The notes below the pieces were generated by a model that saw nothing but the letters and a program-made list of their open reading frames with translations, had not been told where the DNA came from and made no database searches. Below, piece by piece: positions 37,151 to 50,150 of a stretch of DNA of 64,000 nucleotides; position 1 is the first letter of the stretch, and each line of letters begins with the position of its first letter. This DNA is from Artemia franciscana (taxonomy: Eukaryota > Arthropoda > Branchiopoda > Anostraca > Artemiidae). The stretch is from contig NC_088871.1 in NCBI RefSeq assembly GCF_032884065.1, positions 44,068,619 through 44,132,618 of the forward strand, written 5' to 3'. A program made the position numbers and the translations under genes.

Positions 37151-39635
37151 TTTCAAAGATCCAACGTTAACTCCTTCTATACAAAGTGTCCTAATGCAAA
37201 GATGTTGCATTAGCTATCCGTTATTTATTACTCTCTGATTCTTTTACTGTTCCTTCAATGTTAGTTTATTTATAAATTATCTTATTGGTTTACAAACAAA
37301 TAATTGCAAAACATAATAAACACAAAAGGAATAAAGCCTTTTCTGAAGATAAATGATGAGCTTTTTTTAATATCTATTGTGTTTTCGTTCGTTTTCTGTT
37401 TCGTTTTTTTCTATTGTTGGAATGTATCTATCTGCTCTAAAGATGTTTTTTTTTTTACTTTTTTCTCAGTGTGTAAGTGACAGATAAGACCTGTGTGTAT
37501 TTCTCTGAGCCTATGATCCACAAATGTACACCCGATTTTTGGACCAAATGAAATATTTTTTACAGAGAGAGGAGGGTAAGTATTGTCTACTATCACATTT
37601 GCATTGGCTACAATTAAATCTGTTCTTATACCTCCAGCAAGTTGTTATTATGAAATATGATAAAATCTCAAAAAATTAAGTCATTTACTAGTTGCGAACC
37701 ATTTTTAGTTTTATTTTTCAAGTTTAAATGAACATTGTTTTATTTAGATTCTGAGCTATACCTCGGACGGATAATCGAGAGTTTAATTCACTCTTAATTC
37801 ACTACTTCATACTGAAATTCTTAATGAAGGATATTGATATTGCTTTAATTTAAATGCATAAGATAAATAATCTGCTCTGAGGTGTCAGCTCACAAAATCT
37901 TAGAAAGAGCATAATGTATGTTTCAAAATCTAGGGAGAGTGACATTTTTCTACATATTTTTCCAATGAAATACCAAAAATGGCACGTTATAACATGTAGG
38001 GAGGCAATAACTAGCAGCAGTTTTAGGCCTTATCATCTGGGGGGCAAGTTACAATATAGGATTGTAAAAATATAAAATAAAAGGAATTTAATATTAGATC
38101 TCATGAGCTGGATGGGCAGCTGCTCCCCAGGCCTAGAACTGCTTTTGGCAATAGGTTCCATGCATAATTAAAGCGCCTGAATTACTTGTTTTATAAAAAG
38201 TCCTGCAATTATAGGTGGCATCCCCTTGGCCACGATTATTTTTATGCTTCATTTGCCAATTCAGTAATATTTGACAATTTCCTTAATAAAGGTATGAGTT
38301 TTGCTTTATATCGAACATGGGCAATCTTGGAGCTACAGTAGACCTGAATAATATGCTGATGAACCATCAATATGGATAACCGAAAGAGGCATTGCGTTTA
38401 TTACTGTATCTTATAATTCTTTTGGGCATTTTAAAATCATAGTTTGAATGTATTTAGATATATACGTAATCAATAAAAGTTTGAATGAGAAACTCAAGCT
38501 CCTTTATTTTTTCTTCAACGATACGCCACTTTTGAGTGTTTTGAATAGGTTTGAAAGTCTTCCCGAATAGAAAAAAATGGTGTCAACTAGCGGTGCGTCA
38601 AAGGAAAAACATCGGTGGCTTGGCAAAAATTTTCGGTGTTGCGCTTCTTTACCCCACCATTTTACTCTTTGGGGTCCAGTTATTCACCTCAGAAAAGAAA
38701 ACCGGCATGACGTCAAGGATTACTCCGAGGGTTGTGTTAGTTTTTAGTTGAATTCCGTTTCTGAGTTAACGTTGTATCGTTAGTAAGTAAGTCTAAATTT
38801 TGTATTACACATAAGTAAGTTTTTTCCCTACTTTTTACTTTTTGACTGATTTTGCCTAGCTAGGGTCTGGAGTATAAACGGACCGAGATTAAATTAAAAA
38901 AAAATTATTTAAAAGTGCAAACACCGTTAAGTATAATACGTTTTCTATTTTTAAGTTTCACCCTGAAATTTGATTAACTTTAGAAAAAAGGGTTTATAAT
39001 TGTCCTTAAGCACCTACCTCTTTAACGCAAAATATCAATAGACAAGTTCCATTTTTTTTAAAATACTATATTTTGGATTTTCAACTGCAAATATGCATTC
39101 CATTTCATTAACTGTACTTCGTAAGGGTTAGATAAAGAGGAAAATAGTGTTAGTGTCTGATTAAGTGTAATTTGTTGCCAGCTACTAGACGTAGATATTT
39201 CTATTCAAATTTCTTTAATTGACAGGTATAGGCGTATTTTGTATAGTAAAGTTTATAACGGCTTTTGGTGATTTGTCTTTTGGTGATTTTTCTAAGTAAA
39301 ATGGTAATTTTTTTCGCTTTTGGCGGCAACGCCCGTCGAAGTGTTACTTTTTAATTTGAAAGTTCACAACGAGTCTTTGCCGGTATCTTCTAGGACAGTT
39401 TAAGCTTTGCTAGTTATTGGTAATAATAACCTGTGTATGTTGTAAATATCTGTATCAATTCTAAGGCGTTTCTGGCTGCCCGGCTTCTGCTAACAATGTT
39501 AGCTAGCAGATATATGTTAAAACAGTGGAAACAGAATTGTTAGCTAACAAATAAATTCTCCAAGAAGTAGGCCTATTTGGTTTGTTAAAGATATTCCTAA
39601 CGATGTTAGTGGTAAAATTTTAGTTTAGCTAATTT
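37151..39635. other. Non-coding, nothing firmly recognised
   Basis: The minus frame 37411-37596 and the plus frame 38551-38751 are open but unlike any family I know. No RNA-gene signal seen. Confidence 0.45.
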
Positions 39636-40198
39636 TTGCTATCTTGGAAATAGAAACCTTAGGGATGGCTCTAAAGACTAAAATATGTCCAATGAAGGTA
39701 TTTTGAAGTAGCCTACCTATCGCCACTCCTTCCCCTTCTAGAGGGAATGACCTTTAAAAATTTTTGTGTTTTGAAAGTAAAACTTTGCAAAAAGATCTGC
39801 TTAAATGAAGCACTACACAACTGTTTTAGCTTCATAACTTTGAACAGTTGTAATGTATAAGATTTCAAAGATCTGCAAGTACAATTCCTAAATTTAGAAG
39901 AAAAAAACATTAATATGACTTGAAATTTTACTTAACAAGCATTACATTTTCAGAACTAAAACAAGAGAAAAAGAAGTTGATAGCCAAAAATCAAGGTAAA
40001 ATGTTGTTTTTCAAATTTCAATAGGTATAGACCTCTCAAGTAGGCAAATTTCCAAGACTTAGAAATCAGGAGAGGTTCTACATGGAAAATTGTTAATACC
40101 ATCCCAGAGTATGTTTTTGGCTCTGGATTAGTTTCTGAAAGTTTCATTTTCTGGTAAAATTTAACATAACCTAACATACCTAACAACATAACCTAAGC
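39636..40198. mobile_element. Same TIR element, third copy, outside the duplication
   Basis: Inverse of 3665-4245: it starts gctatcttggaaat, passes ttctagagggaatgacc and ends ctggtaaaatttaacataacc. Length and order are conserved but it is visibly more diverged from A and B than they are from each other. No gene inside. Confidence 0.65.
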
Positions 40199-40444
40199 TT
40201 ACTATAAATAATTTTGATGCTAAGAAAATGTAGTAATATTTTGTCAAAAACAACCAAAAATGCATACTTTAATTGAAAATTTGGCATCAAAGAGGAAGAA
40301 AACACCATAAACAGCAAAATAAAATTTTTTTAACCAACTTAATCATGGAAAATCAGTGCTTGTAGACCAGATGACATTAAAAAATGGATTTATAATGAAA
40401 CAGTAAGTTTGAGACCAATGTTTTAAAGTTTTAAGCCTTTTTTA

Positions 40445-40600
40445 TACCTTATATTTTGGTCATTTTTGAGAGCTCAAAAAGCACTTAAATTTGAATTTCC
40501 AGCAGAAATGATTATTATATTTGTAAAGAACATTAAAAAAGGCATCAAGTAGTATGTTCACTTTATTGGTAAGCCAATAATTTGAACAGTGAAAAATTGA
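40445..40600 (+). repeat. Solo arm of foldback element 2
   Basis: ggtcatttttgagagctcaa, tatttgtaaagaacattaaa and aaaaggcatcaagtagtat follow the order of 3525-3640. The opposite arm is not present nearby. Confidence 0.65.
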
Positions 40601-40617
40601 CCCATTTTCCTAATCTA

Positions 40618-40672
40618 ATTACCTTAAATTACCTTGAATCACATTTGCCAGCAAGATAAGGTGGTAGATTAA
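40618..40672 (-). mobile_element. LINE 3'-end scrap
   Basis: aaattaccttgaatcacatt and tgccagcaagataaggtggt match the extreme 3' end of the LINE at 6843-6890 and 19550-19600. Confidence 0.7.
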
Positions 40673-40679
40673 TGTAACA

Positions 40680-42220
40680 TTCCCTTGTCAGACTTCAGGT
40701 TTAAATATAATCATTTACTAGAGACCCACTACCTATAAAAGAAGCACATAAGTAAAAGCAAAATAAGTAAATAAACAAAAGCAATAAAAGGCAAGCACAT
40801 AAAAGCAATATATTTTGCCTTCCTTCTCATGTAAAAATATTTTGGATCATTTGCAGACTAATTGGTGGTGGCTGAACCAGAGTAAGCAGTTCTTCCATAG
40901 GGTGGTGGTGCTTGTGTTCTAGTTTTTGGGGGGTTTTTCTGTGCAAGAAGAGAGCTCACCTCTTTGACTCAATACTTCCCTTTCTGTCTCCCCTCTAATG
41001 TTTGGTGTTTCAGCCTTGGTGCTACTAGGTGTACAAAAAGTTCCAAAGCTGTCAGTAGCAGAATTCTAAAAGCTGCCAACACTTTAGCAGCACAACTTGT
41101 GTTTTGACAGCTTTACTATGAGCAAAAAGTATTTTTATATGTAAAATTTGCCGAAAAGTAATAAATATAACTTAGTGGAACTTGCAGTTAGAAATATCAG
41201 TAATTTTCTTAATCACAATTCATAATGTAATCTAATTCAGTGACAAGCCATATACTAGCCATAATGTCATGCTCCATGATATTATATGTACCATTTTATC
41301 AAAAGTACTATGCTGTGTTTACTCTAATATTGCTAGTGGAGTTTAGTATTTAAAGTCTGAAGTATACTGTATATAGGTTACTGCTGTTACTTCAGATGAA
41401 GTTGTACACTCCAATGCTATTGGTGTTATAAAAATAATGCATACCCAACTGCATGCTTGATACTTATTGATCACTATACTATAACTATAAAAAGCACCAT
41501 TTCATTTTCTGGGAGAAAAATATTGATTGGCAGCCTGGCAGTCACATGCATTTTGAAGCTGTGATACTAGTTTTGCCCTAATCTAATCCCCATAATAAAT
41601 AGAGAATTGCTGCTACACTGTTGTGTGCCTGTTTTAGGCTACTAATCTTCCACATTCCAGCTTTTTTATTACCTGCTTTAACTGTATGTACACCTTGATA
41701 GCTACCAGCCATTTTATGATTATTTCAACTGATGAATAGACAGTTTTGAGAGAATTTGGCTATTCATGCAAAATTTTGACAAATATTCACTTTCAGTGAA
41801 GAGTGGTAGAGTAAGTAAAAACTTGTCCTAAAGGACAAAGGATAACAACAACTTAAAAGTAAATTTTCACATAGTGACAAGAAGCTTTTAGTTTGAACAA
41901 GTTTTAAAAAGCAGCAGTGTAAGTGCTCACTCACAAAGCAGGATAGTATGTTACTTCTCTAAATGTATGCTCTGTACTAATTGACTAATCTATAGGATTA
42001 CCAGTATCTTTGTCTTGAAGCATTAAAGATCAGGATTACATAATAGTTTAATAAGAATATGGGACATAACTGTATTCACAGAGCAAGTGGAACACAGGTC
42101 TTTTTGGAGCCAATCTGGTCTGCCACTTTACTACTGAAATTAAATTTTAGGTTTCCAGCATAATTAGTAGTGCAGAAAAAATGCCACTTCTTCCATGAAC
42201 CAAAGTGAACATCCAAGGCC
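40680..42220. other. Non-coding, nothing recognised
   Basis: AT-rich sequence without long frames. It may contain further remains of the transposon to its right. Confidence 0.4.
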
Positions 42221-42223
42221 ACT

Positions 42224-43640
42224 TTAATGAATGACTACATGTTTCATTAATAGGGAGCCCTTCCACTGGATAACTAACTCACTGCAAAGAGTGGCAGAAC
42301 TAACATTATGGCCATGAGCATGTTTGTCCACAATACTGCCCATACTTTCAACAACAGATTCACATGATGTCTTGCAGATACAGCACAATAAGAGGTAAAG
42401 AAATTCAGGAATGCCATCATGTGGTGGTGGATGCTCAAAAAATAAGTAAAGCTTTTGTATTACACTAAGAGAGGAATGCTTAGGTTCTGTATTTACTCTA
42501 GAAACACAATCTAACCATGTTTTGTGGTTGAGAATTGCACTTTGTGGCAAATTAAAAAAAAAACCTCTGAATTTGCAAGGTCGACAAAGTGTATTTGATC
42601 AGAATTTCCAATTGTCAATTCAACTAAGCTGGTATTAAATATATTTCCCATAATGGCAGTCTATTTGTCAACTGGGTTGTACTCTTATGTGGCAACAAAA
42701 AAGCATGAATTAAGATTTTTCAATAGTTTGTCTAAGAAGCTGCAAAGTTTCCAGGAAGTTGCAGCAACCACCTCTCTAGCCATTCCTGCAGAATCTCTCA
42801 ACTCTGAACCACAGCATTATCAATCACTAAATATGTCCCTTGCAACATCAGGATTTCTGGCTGAAAACTATGGGAAATCCTTGGTTTAAACAATCTCTTA
42901 ATAAGGAAGGTGCTGCTTTCAAGAAGCAAGGAAGTAGCTGAGAATCAACTGGATTATTCATCTGCTGACAGTTGTAACTTCATTTTGGTAAGGTCATCAG
43001 TGTATTTATTCATTATATCTGTAATTTTTCATGGTAAGAGCTTTAACTTTTGGAGTGAAAGGGAAAGAATAGATATAGTTTCATAAATATCAACAACCCC
43101 TTCTAAACTAAGTATAACATTGGCATGTGAGATCTATTTCAAATAATCATCTTGATTGTCACTGAATAAGGAAAACATCAGGGGGTAGTTGTCCCTGAAA
43201 GTTTTAAAAACTTGTGCTGAGTATGTAGCAAACCTAGTGGAGGAAAAAAACAACAACAATGGATTCTTGAAAATGACACCCTGTGTCTCAGCAAGGGTTA
43301 TCCTTGCTTCAATTTTTTTTTCATAACCCTTCTTTTTGGTCCTGGTGGATATGAGGTCAGAAAGACATGAAACCCACTATTGATTGGTTTCAGGAATATC
43401 CTTCAGCCAATTCAATGCAATGTGCTGGATCCCAGTTAAATTTATACCAGGGAGAATCATGGAGACCAATAAGTATCAAAAAATGAGTGAGCACATGAAG
43501 CATAAAATATTATCCGTCCATTGTACCACCTACAAGCTGTTGCTTGATCCATTCTTCTGTCAGAGAGTGATGGTTCAAAGCTTCAAGCACAGCGTGTGTG
43601 ATGTCTAATCCTATATGCCCACTAATGACTGCCATGTCCA
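42224..43640 (-). pseudogene. Decayed hAT-like (DUF4371/zinc-finger transposase-like) gene
   Basis: The minus strand, with several frame changes and stops, reads EALNHHSLTEEWIKQQLVGG, TMDG, stop, YFMLHVLTHF and FNWDPAHCIELAEGYS at about 43600-43390. At 42550-42224 it reads KHSSLSVIQKLYLFFEHPPP and CESVVESMGSIVDKHAHGHN, SELVIQWKGSLL. The GGxxDGQYF ... WDPAH(x)xEL and CExxVESMxSxVDxH patterns resemble large hAT-related transposase-like proteins common in invertebrate genomes (from memory). It is certainly inactive as it stands. The superfamily assignment is tentative. Confidence 0.5.
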
Positions 43641-44210
43641 CAACCAGAGAATCAAGACATTGACTTGTGCTTTGTCATAAGTAGCCTATCCAGTTAAATT
43701 TTCAAGTTGGATTTTAGCCTTCATAAAGGGTTAAATAATTGCTCAAGCATTAGAAGCTATTGAGGTAGGCCTAGGTATTGAAACAAATTTCCAATATACA
43801 AAGTTGAGCTGAATATCTACTCTGTAAAATTTCATTCACTTACTTAATAACTTTTCTAGACCATAAAAAGGTCATAGACCGCAGTTGAACCACTCAATCA
43901 AACATGGACACCTACCAAAAATATTGCTGGGGAGAGGGTACTAGAGTAGCATTGGTGAGGGGAGGAAGAGGAGGGAAATATATTTGAAGATTAAAGATTA
44001 TATACAAAATAAAATTATCAAGGAAAAAGAAAATACTTAATTTTTACAGACCAAAGGAAGAACAATTTTACAAATTTTTAAATGGTTAAGATTCCTGGCA
44101 AAAAGATTAATTCTTTTAACTTATGTATTATTCTGCCAACACTCAGGAAATGAAGTTAGGTTAGTCCTAATGAAAAATACCAGAACATGATGAAAATATA
44201 GTACTTTAGA
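43641..44210. other. Non-coding, nothing recognised
   Basis: No frame or repeat family recognised. Confidence 0.4.
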
Positions 44211-44214
44211 AACG

Positions 44215-44322
44215 AATTTGGGCTATATATTTGCACGTTAGTAGCGCGGGTGGGGGTAACCTGACCTGAACTAATCTAACCCCCACAAACATACCCCAAT
44301 GTGCAAATATATAGCCCAAATT
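44215..44322. repeat. Small foldback sharing the core ends of elements 1 and 2
   Basis: aatttgggctatatatttgc (44215) and its inverse gcaaatatatagcccaaatt (to 44322) flank about 64 bases with a further gggtgggggtaac / taacccccac pairing. The ends are the same 20-odd bases that border the palindromes at 2640-2760 and 3240-3480. Confidence 0.8.
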
Positions 44323-45038
44323 ATATAATTTCACTGTATTCTGTCACCCAGCACTTGTTTTCCACTGAGCATAAGCTAATTGTTTCTTAATACAGGTAAA
44401 TAAACCAGCTTGTTCTCAAGTTTTACATAGTGTAAACTTGAGTGTTGGAGGAATAATGCATAAGTATCCTTTAATCTATCATGCATTCAATTATTGTTTA
44501 TTTAAGGTTAATATACTGTGCCCAAAACCAAGAGTAAAAGAAAATAAGACTCAATCTAAATTCCAAAAAATAAGAGAAAAAACATATCATTGTAGAGGAT
44601 CCATTTCATTTCTGAGTAAAATGATGGTTGTATTTTAAAAGGCATAAAAACGGTCTTGAGTGGTATTTTTGTCTAATTTATAGTCTGACAATGAAAATAT
44701 CTTCAATTCCCCCTCTCTGCATAGGTACTATGCTTTCCCTTTTTCATTTTAGCATAATTTTTCTATTTAACACTCTTATATTTTCAGACTTTTGAAAATT
44801 AAACAGAATAGCAAAAGAAAAAAAAAATGAACACATGTTTCAGCTGTCTAAAATAACCCTCTTTGCATCAATGCTCAGAATTATACTGAACATAAACATG
44901 TTCAAATGAAATTTACCACAAGTCACTGGAGAATCTTTGATAAAATGGTCTCCATATGAACACAACGCTTTTACTAACATAAGAAGAAAAGTCAGTAATT
45001 CAATGATCTGTGTCTGCTTTTTGATGTGTAGTGAATAA

Positions 45039-45530
45039 TTGAGACAAAAACTTTTTGTCCTCAAGCAAAATTCCAAACCTGAATATTTCACGTCAGTTCT
45101 ATTGGAACATATTTGTAATTATTCAAATCATTTTGTTTTGTTTGAAAATGTTTCTTTGATTTCTGGGGACCAAGGTTTAAAAAAAATCAGGGAAACAATC
45201 AAGAATAATTCCATAAACAGAGATATGAATGGATTTGGATTGAATAGAATTTATGATAATTTACCGAGGTCAAATAAAATAAATTTCATTTTACCTAAGA
45301 GCTATGACCTTTGTCCACCTGTCACTGTTGCATTGAAAAAAAATAAGAGCAATAGACTATATGTAATTAGTTCATTGGGTATAAATTTTGTTTGTTTTTA
45401 TTGATGTCTTTTAGTTCTACTGCTGATGATGAACACTGTATATGTGTTTGAAATGTCCAGATAAAATTTTTATATCTGTTCACTGTCAATTAACAGGTTT
45501 CATCCCTGTTTTGAACTGTTATACTTAAAA
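45039..45530 (+). mobile_element. Penelope-like element 3' end (C-terminal fragment plus 3'UTR)
   Basis: An open stretch of 121 codons contains LISGDQGLKKIRETIKNNSI and NRDMNGFGLNRIYDNL. This is like the LI..xxxxRKxREAIxIxxxxxxxNRDxGxxLxxxxDxLL C-terminus of GIY-YIG-bearing Penelope-like proteins (recalled pattern). It is followed by ctgatgatgaacactgtata, tgtgtttgaaatgtccag and tcactgtcaatt, which recur inverted at 58135-58235. The upstream RT is missing. An alternative is the end of another LINE. Confidence 0.5.
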
Positions 45531-46540
45531 TGTAATATTGGCCTAGGCTATATTTTTGGGTAAGGTTAGAAAGGTTAGGCTAAATTGAATTTGCAAAAGC
45601 TATGAAAGTCATATTTGGATTCAGGATAAAATTTTGATTGTAGAAGTAAGTTTTTTTTCTTTTTTTGGTTATCTGAATACTCTTTTAATTTATAGGTTTA
45701 CCAGTATATTATGTTTCCCAGCAATTTAAAAGCATGCTCCTACCTTCCCTGATTGATTCCAACAAGGTTTAATCAGTTTCACTAAAGCCTTCTCTTCCTC
45801 AATGGGTCATTTTGAATTTTCAGGATGTGCATTATTATTGATATATGGGGCCATCATGGGGGGGAGGAGTGCATTTCTAAGTAAACTGATTATTATATTT
45901 GAAAAGAGCATAACAAAAAGAATCAGGTAGCGTTTTTTCTGGGTATAAGTTTTAAAAAGAGGAATCAAGTAGTGTGTTCATCTTATCCCCATGTCAATTT
46001 TGGAATCCCCCCTTTCCCCTTTAGCTGTGCCCCTACTTAGCACTGTCCTTAATAAGAAAGATTATGGGAAACATTTTTTTCCCGAAGATTAATATTTTCG
46101 TTGACTTTTTCCTTGTTTGGCTGTTATTATCTTATGTTTGTTCAAATTTTTTGACTGCATATTTTTCTTTGATAATGATTTTTGCATACTTTGGTGTTTA
46201 TTTTTTTTTATTGTTAAGAGTTTTATGTATTTCAATGCAAAGAAACAATACGACTGTTGATTTGGACTCAAAACAAAGCATAGGAGATAGTTACTTTCTG
46301 TAACATGTCTTACATATTCTGTGTCACAATAAAACCCACTATTGAGGTGGCTAAACCTACAAAATAAGTTTTAATTTTTACTTATCATTTCAGTTATTGC
46401 TACTGAACAAAACCTATTTCCATGAAATGGTTAAAGACATCTTTCCACATTGATAAGAAGTATGTTCTTAGAACCTAGAAAAATTGAATAGGTCACTGTA
46501 TATAATTTTATACAGTATAATCACAACTCAATAATATTTA
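45531..46540. other. Non-coding, mostly unrecognised
   Basis: 45541-45600 (gcctaggctatatttttggg, aggttagaaaggttagg) matches 4532-4590. 45905-45980 has a decayed form of the aggaatcaagtagtgtgttc motif seen at 3110 and 40540. The hydrophobic frame at 46064-46303 has no recognisable family. Confidence 0.45.
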
Positions 46541-46560
46541 GCTACTTCAGTCTTGGCGCG

Positions 46561-46600
46561 TATAAAAGTTCCGCCCATTTCCTCGCTCATCAACAGTTCA
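46561..46600 (+). promoter_or_regulatory. Candidate TATA-type core promoter
   Basis: TATAAAAG at 46561-46568 is preceded by ggcgcg and followed by a TCA at 46590-46592, whose A is 31 bases from the TATA start, the normal distance. A second initiator-like TCAGTG is at 46598-46603. Local GC content is above the surroundings. It could drive the gene whose exon is at 48662-48896, with 46592 onwards as 5'UTR, but nothing proves the link. Confidence 0.4.
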
Positions 46601-48660
46601 GTGTATATCTCTCGGTCATTGAATGATGGTCAGAATTTGTATTATTTGTGATAGCGAAAACAGAAATAAATTGGGTAGTGTGTGTGCTCCTGAGCAAAAG
46701 TAATATGTGTAATCCTGAATAATATTCGAAGTACGAATCCCATACTGTTGGGACACACAATTGAAACGATAGCAAGGCCAGCTTTGAAAGTTACGTATGT
46801 GAAAGATTTTGTAGCCTATTTTGAGACTGTTTTTAGCTAGTTGGACGTTGGCAAGAGAGTCAACTTTATTGTGCTGTATTTATTGCTCCTGTGATTTGTA
46901 CACAGGATACTAGGATAATCAACAATATCTGACCAATCAGTATCTTTTGAATATCCTCAAGTGAACCCAAACAGCTTCCATTTGATTCGACCATTTTTTT
47001 TTGTTCTGAAGGATCATTTAATCTATTTGGAATCTTGGGTATAGAGATTTTAAAATTTGTATCTTAGACAGGTGCTTTTGGGAGCAGCAGTGAAGGGAAA
47101 TTCTTCAGTGAAGAGAGTCAAAAACATGACATTGACTTTGTCCAATTGTTTTAACTTGTACAAAGCAAACTTTGTTTCATAAATTAGGTTAAACTGCTAC
47201 AATTAACACTAACTGAACTTGGAGGGAAGTTATGTTTTTTTTGGCTAGCACAATATTTTAAGTCTATGTGCATTATGAACTATGTATTGTAGGTGGATAG
47301 CATACTAGAAAATATCTTCCTGAATAATAGAAAAAAAAATGCATAAAGATAATTTAGAAACCAAGAAACAAGAATGGTTTTCAGCCAACAAAAAAGTTTT
47401 GACAAAAATACAAAAAAAGAAAAAAATAACCCCCATACATCATACATCATGGATAACCCACTGTGGTCTTTGAACACATCTAACTGTCTCTTGCATGGCT
47501 TTTTCTGAACTGAAAACTATAATAACCTGATCCATGCTTTATTATGTTCAAGAAGTTTCTGTTAATTCGATTGTCAGACTTGCTGCTAGTTTTAATGCCT
47601 GGATATGGACCTACGCTATTTACGAAAGTTTGCTGATTCTGATGGTTTCCATAAAAAAAATTGGGGGAAGTAGTTAAAGTAGAAGCAAATCTGAAAATTA
47701 CAATAATAGAAATTCGCTCAATCTAATAAGGGATGTTTTTTTTTTTTTTTATTACAGAATTTTTCAAAATATAGAGGAGAAGCAAATGCCACCCCCCCCC
47801 CCCATTGACGCCTTTGTCAGGTTAAGACAATTAAGGGTCATTGACGAGTTGTAAAATAATAAAATGTTGTAAATTCTATTGGGTCTGCTTTAAACATACT
47901 TTGCAAATCCAGCTAAAAGACCCTTGCTTAAAAATGCTTTAAAAAATAAAATCTAATCTCTAAAATTTATAATTTTGCTTTGTTATCAAAACGTCAAATA
48001 AGTCTGCACATTTTTATTTTTACAGACACATTTTTTTTTTATATGAATTCTGTATGAAATATAATTCTGAAATCTACATTACAAGCAGAGCGAATTCCGT
48101 ACCCATAAAATTTCAGTGTTGTAGAGGGGGAAATGCTGGATTCTTGAAGCCATATTTCTGGGCCTTGGCTTGCACCATAGATCTATTTGGGACACTTCGT
48201 TCAATGTAGTGTAATAGCTTAGAGTTATTAAAAGGCATGTAAAGACCAATTTCAAATTTAGTATGCAGGGTAATCGATCTATCTGATGCAATTCTATCGT
48301 CTAGGGTTATTCAAACCAATATTTAAGGTATTTAATTATGAAGTATAATTAATAAGTGTGCTAGCACTATCTAGCACAGGATAATGCTAGGTGACACTGT
48401 TTTTTTGTTAGAGAATAACTTGATTTTTCTCTTTAATTTGTCTATTATAAACGAAATCTTTAATTATTGCAGGAAAATCATGAAAATGCTAACATTTGGG
48501 GAGGGGCTTTCCCCTCTTCAAAACTCACATATCCAGTTTGGTCCTTCTAGTTTCATTTATTCAGTTTTCAATAATTCGTAGCTGTCACTCATAGCTATCA
48601 ATGTTTGCTATTTTTGAACCTTGTGGCCAATTTTACTTTTATAGATCTGGTTGATTTCTA
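46601..48660. other. Non-coding; possible 5'UTR and intron
   Basis: If the promoter at 46561 serves the exon at 48662, this is leader and first intron. Otherwise nothing recognised. A C run lies at about 47792-47803 and a T run at 47738-47750. Confidence 0.35.
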
Positions 48661-48661
48661 G

Positions 48662-48896
48662 GTACTAAGAAGATGGATAAAGTGTATGAGGCAGATAAAC
48701 ATAATTTTGTGTCAGAACCATTTCAAGCTGGCGAAGTTCTGCAGAGTCTTCATAACTATCTCCGTGGCGCTGCAGATTTTGTCTCGCAGTGTGTCAAAAC
48801 AGATGGCAATGATAGACTAATTTTTAATCTTGAGTCAATTGCTAATTTCTTTGGTATAGATCCATGTGATGTAGCACAGGCACTCCGAAGAACCAA
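48662..48896 (+). CDS. Coding exon of an unrecognised gene
   Basis: A pyrimidine-rich tract and TTTCTAG (AG at 48660-48661) form a good splice acceptor. CCAA followed by GTAAGTATT at 48897 is a strong donor. The ATG at 48673 opens MDKVYEADKHNFVSEPFQAG and the exon runs through CVKTDGNDRLIFNLESIANF and GIDPCDVAQALRR, 74 codons plus two bases. The frame is also open from the acceptor to the ATG (TKK), so this may be a first coding exon or an internal one. Composition and the two good splice sites make it look like a real gene. I do not recognise the family; the end has a short helical, DNA- or protein-binding-like pattern but I assign no function. The next exon is not evident in the window. A TATA promoter candidate lies 2 kb upstream. 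Confidence 0.6.
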
Positions 48897-48899
48897 GTA

Positions 48900-49598
48900 A
48901 GTATTCAATTTAGTTTTTATTTTAAGTTAAAGAGAGCTCGACTAAAATTATTTATTTGGAATTTATGGAGCCAACGGGAGTCAAAATCCTGCACAGAAAA
49001 TCTCAAGCCTACTGCCTCCGACTCACTATATATTCCTGCCGACAAATATTTTGCTACTATAAGGAAAAGGCAACCCATAATGCCTGCACAAGTAGGGTGG
49101 GTTACCTGAAGCCTTAAGTGTATTTCTAGACACATGGTGTCCAATTTTTTATGAGGAGTTGTTTCTGCTATTTACTTGAATTGAGGATCTACCCCCCTAG
49201 CCTTCTTTATTCCTTCACAATTATTGCAACTTTTACAACAAATTTTTCTTATATAATTTTGCATAAATGTAAATGAAAATTATAAGGTGATTAGAAGGTC
49301 CCTAGAAAATAATGTAGTTTTCAGACAACTCCCGTGCCAAAGCTCTGGATGCTTCCCTATGATAATAGATTATGATTTGTTGACTTGTTGTAGTATTTGT
49401 GTTAGGTTATGCTCCATAGGTGCTATTGAGTTTAAGGTCCTTGTGATCAGTGTCATGGGAAATCCTCCCTAGCCCAGCTAAAACAAAGAACGAAGATATG
49501 GTATACTGGCTCGTAGCTTGTGGGCTATTTCAGAGTCTGCTAACTTAAAAGGAGACGCATTGCATGTCGTGCCAGACAATGGCAAATAGAGTAGTGTC
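48900..49598. other. Non-coding, probably intron
   Basis: Starts with the donor GTAAGTATTC of the preceding exon. No recognised feature. Confidence 0.4.
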
Positions 49599-50132
<534 letters not shown>

Positions 50133-50150
50133 TTCGCGCCACCCCAACAC

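Noticed and set aside
38551-38751. Possible THAP-like or other small gene
   Set aside because: Only a loose KKWCQLAVRQR resemblance; the zinc-binding C and H residues are missing.
46064-46303. Small membrane protein
   Set aside because: Hydrophobic frame from T-rich DNA, with no conserved pattern and no splice or promoter support.
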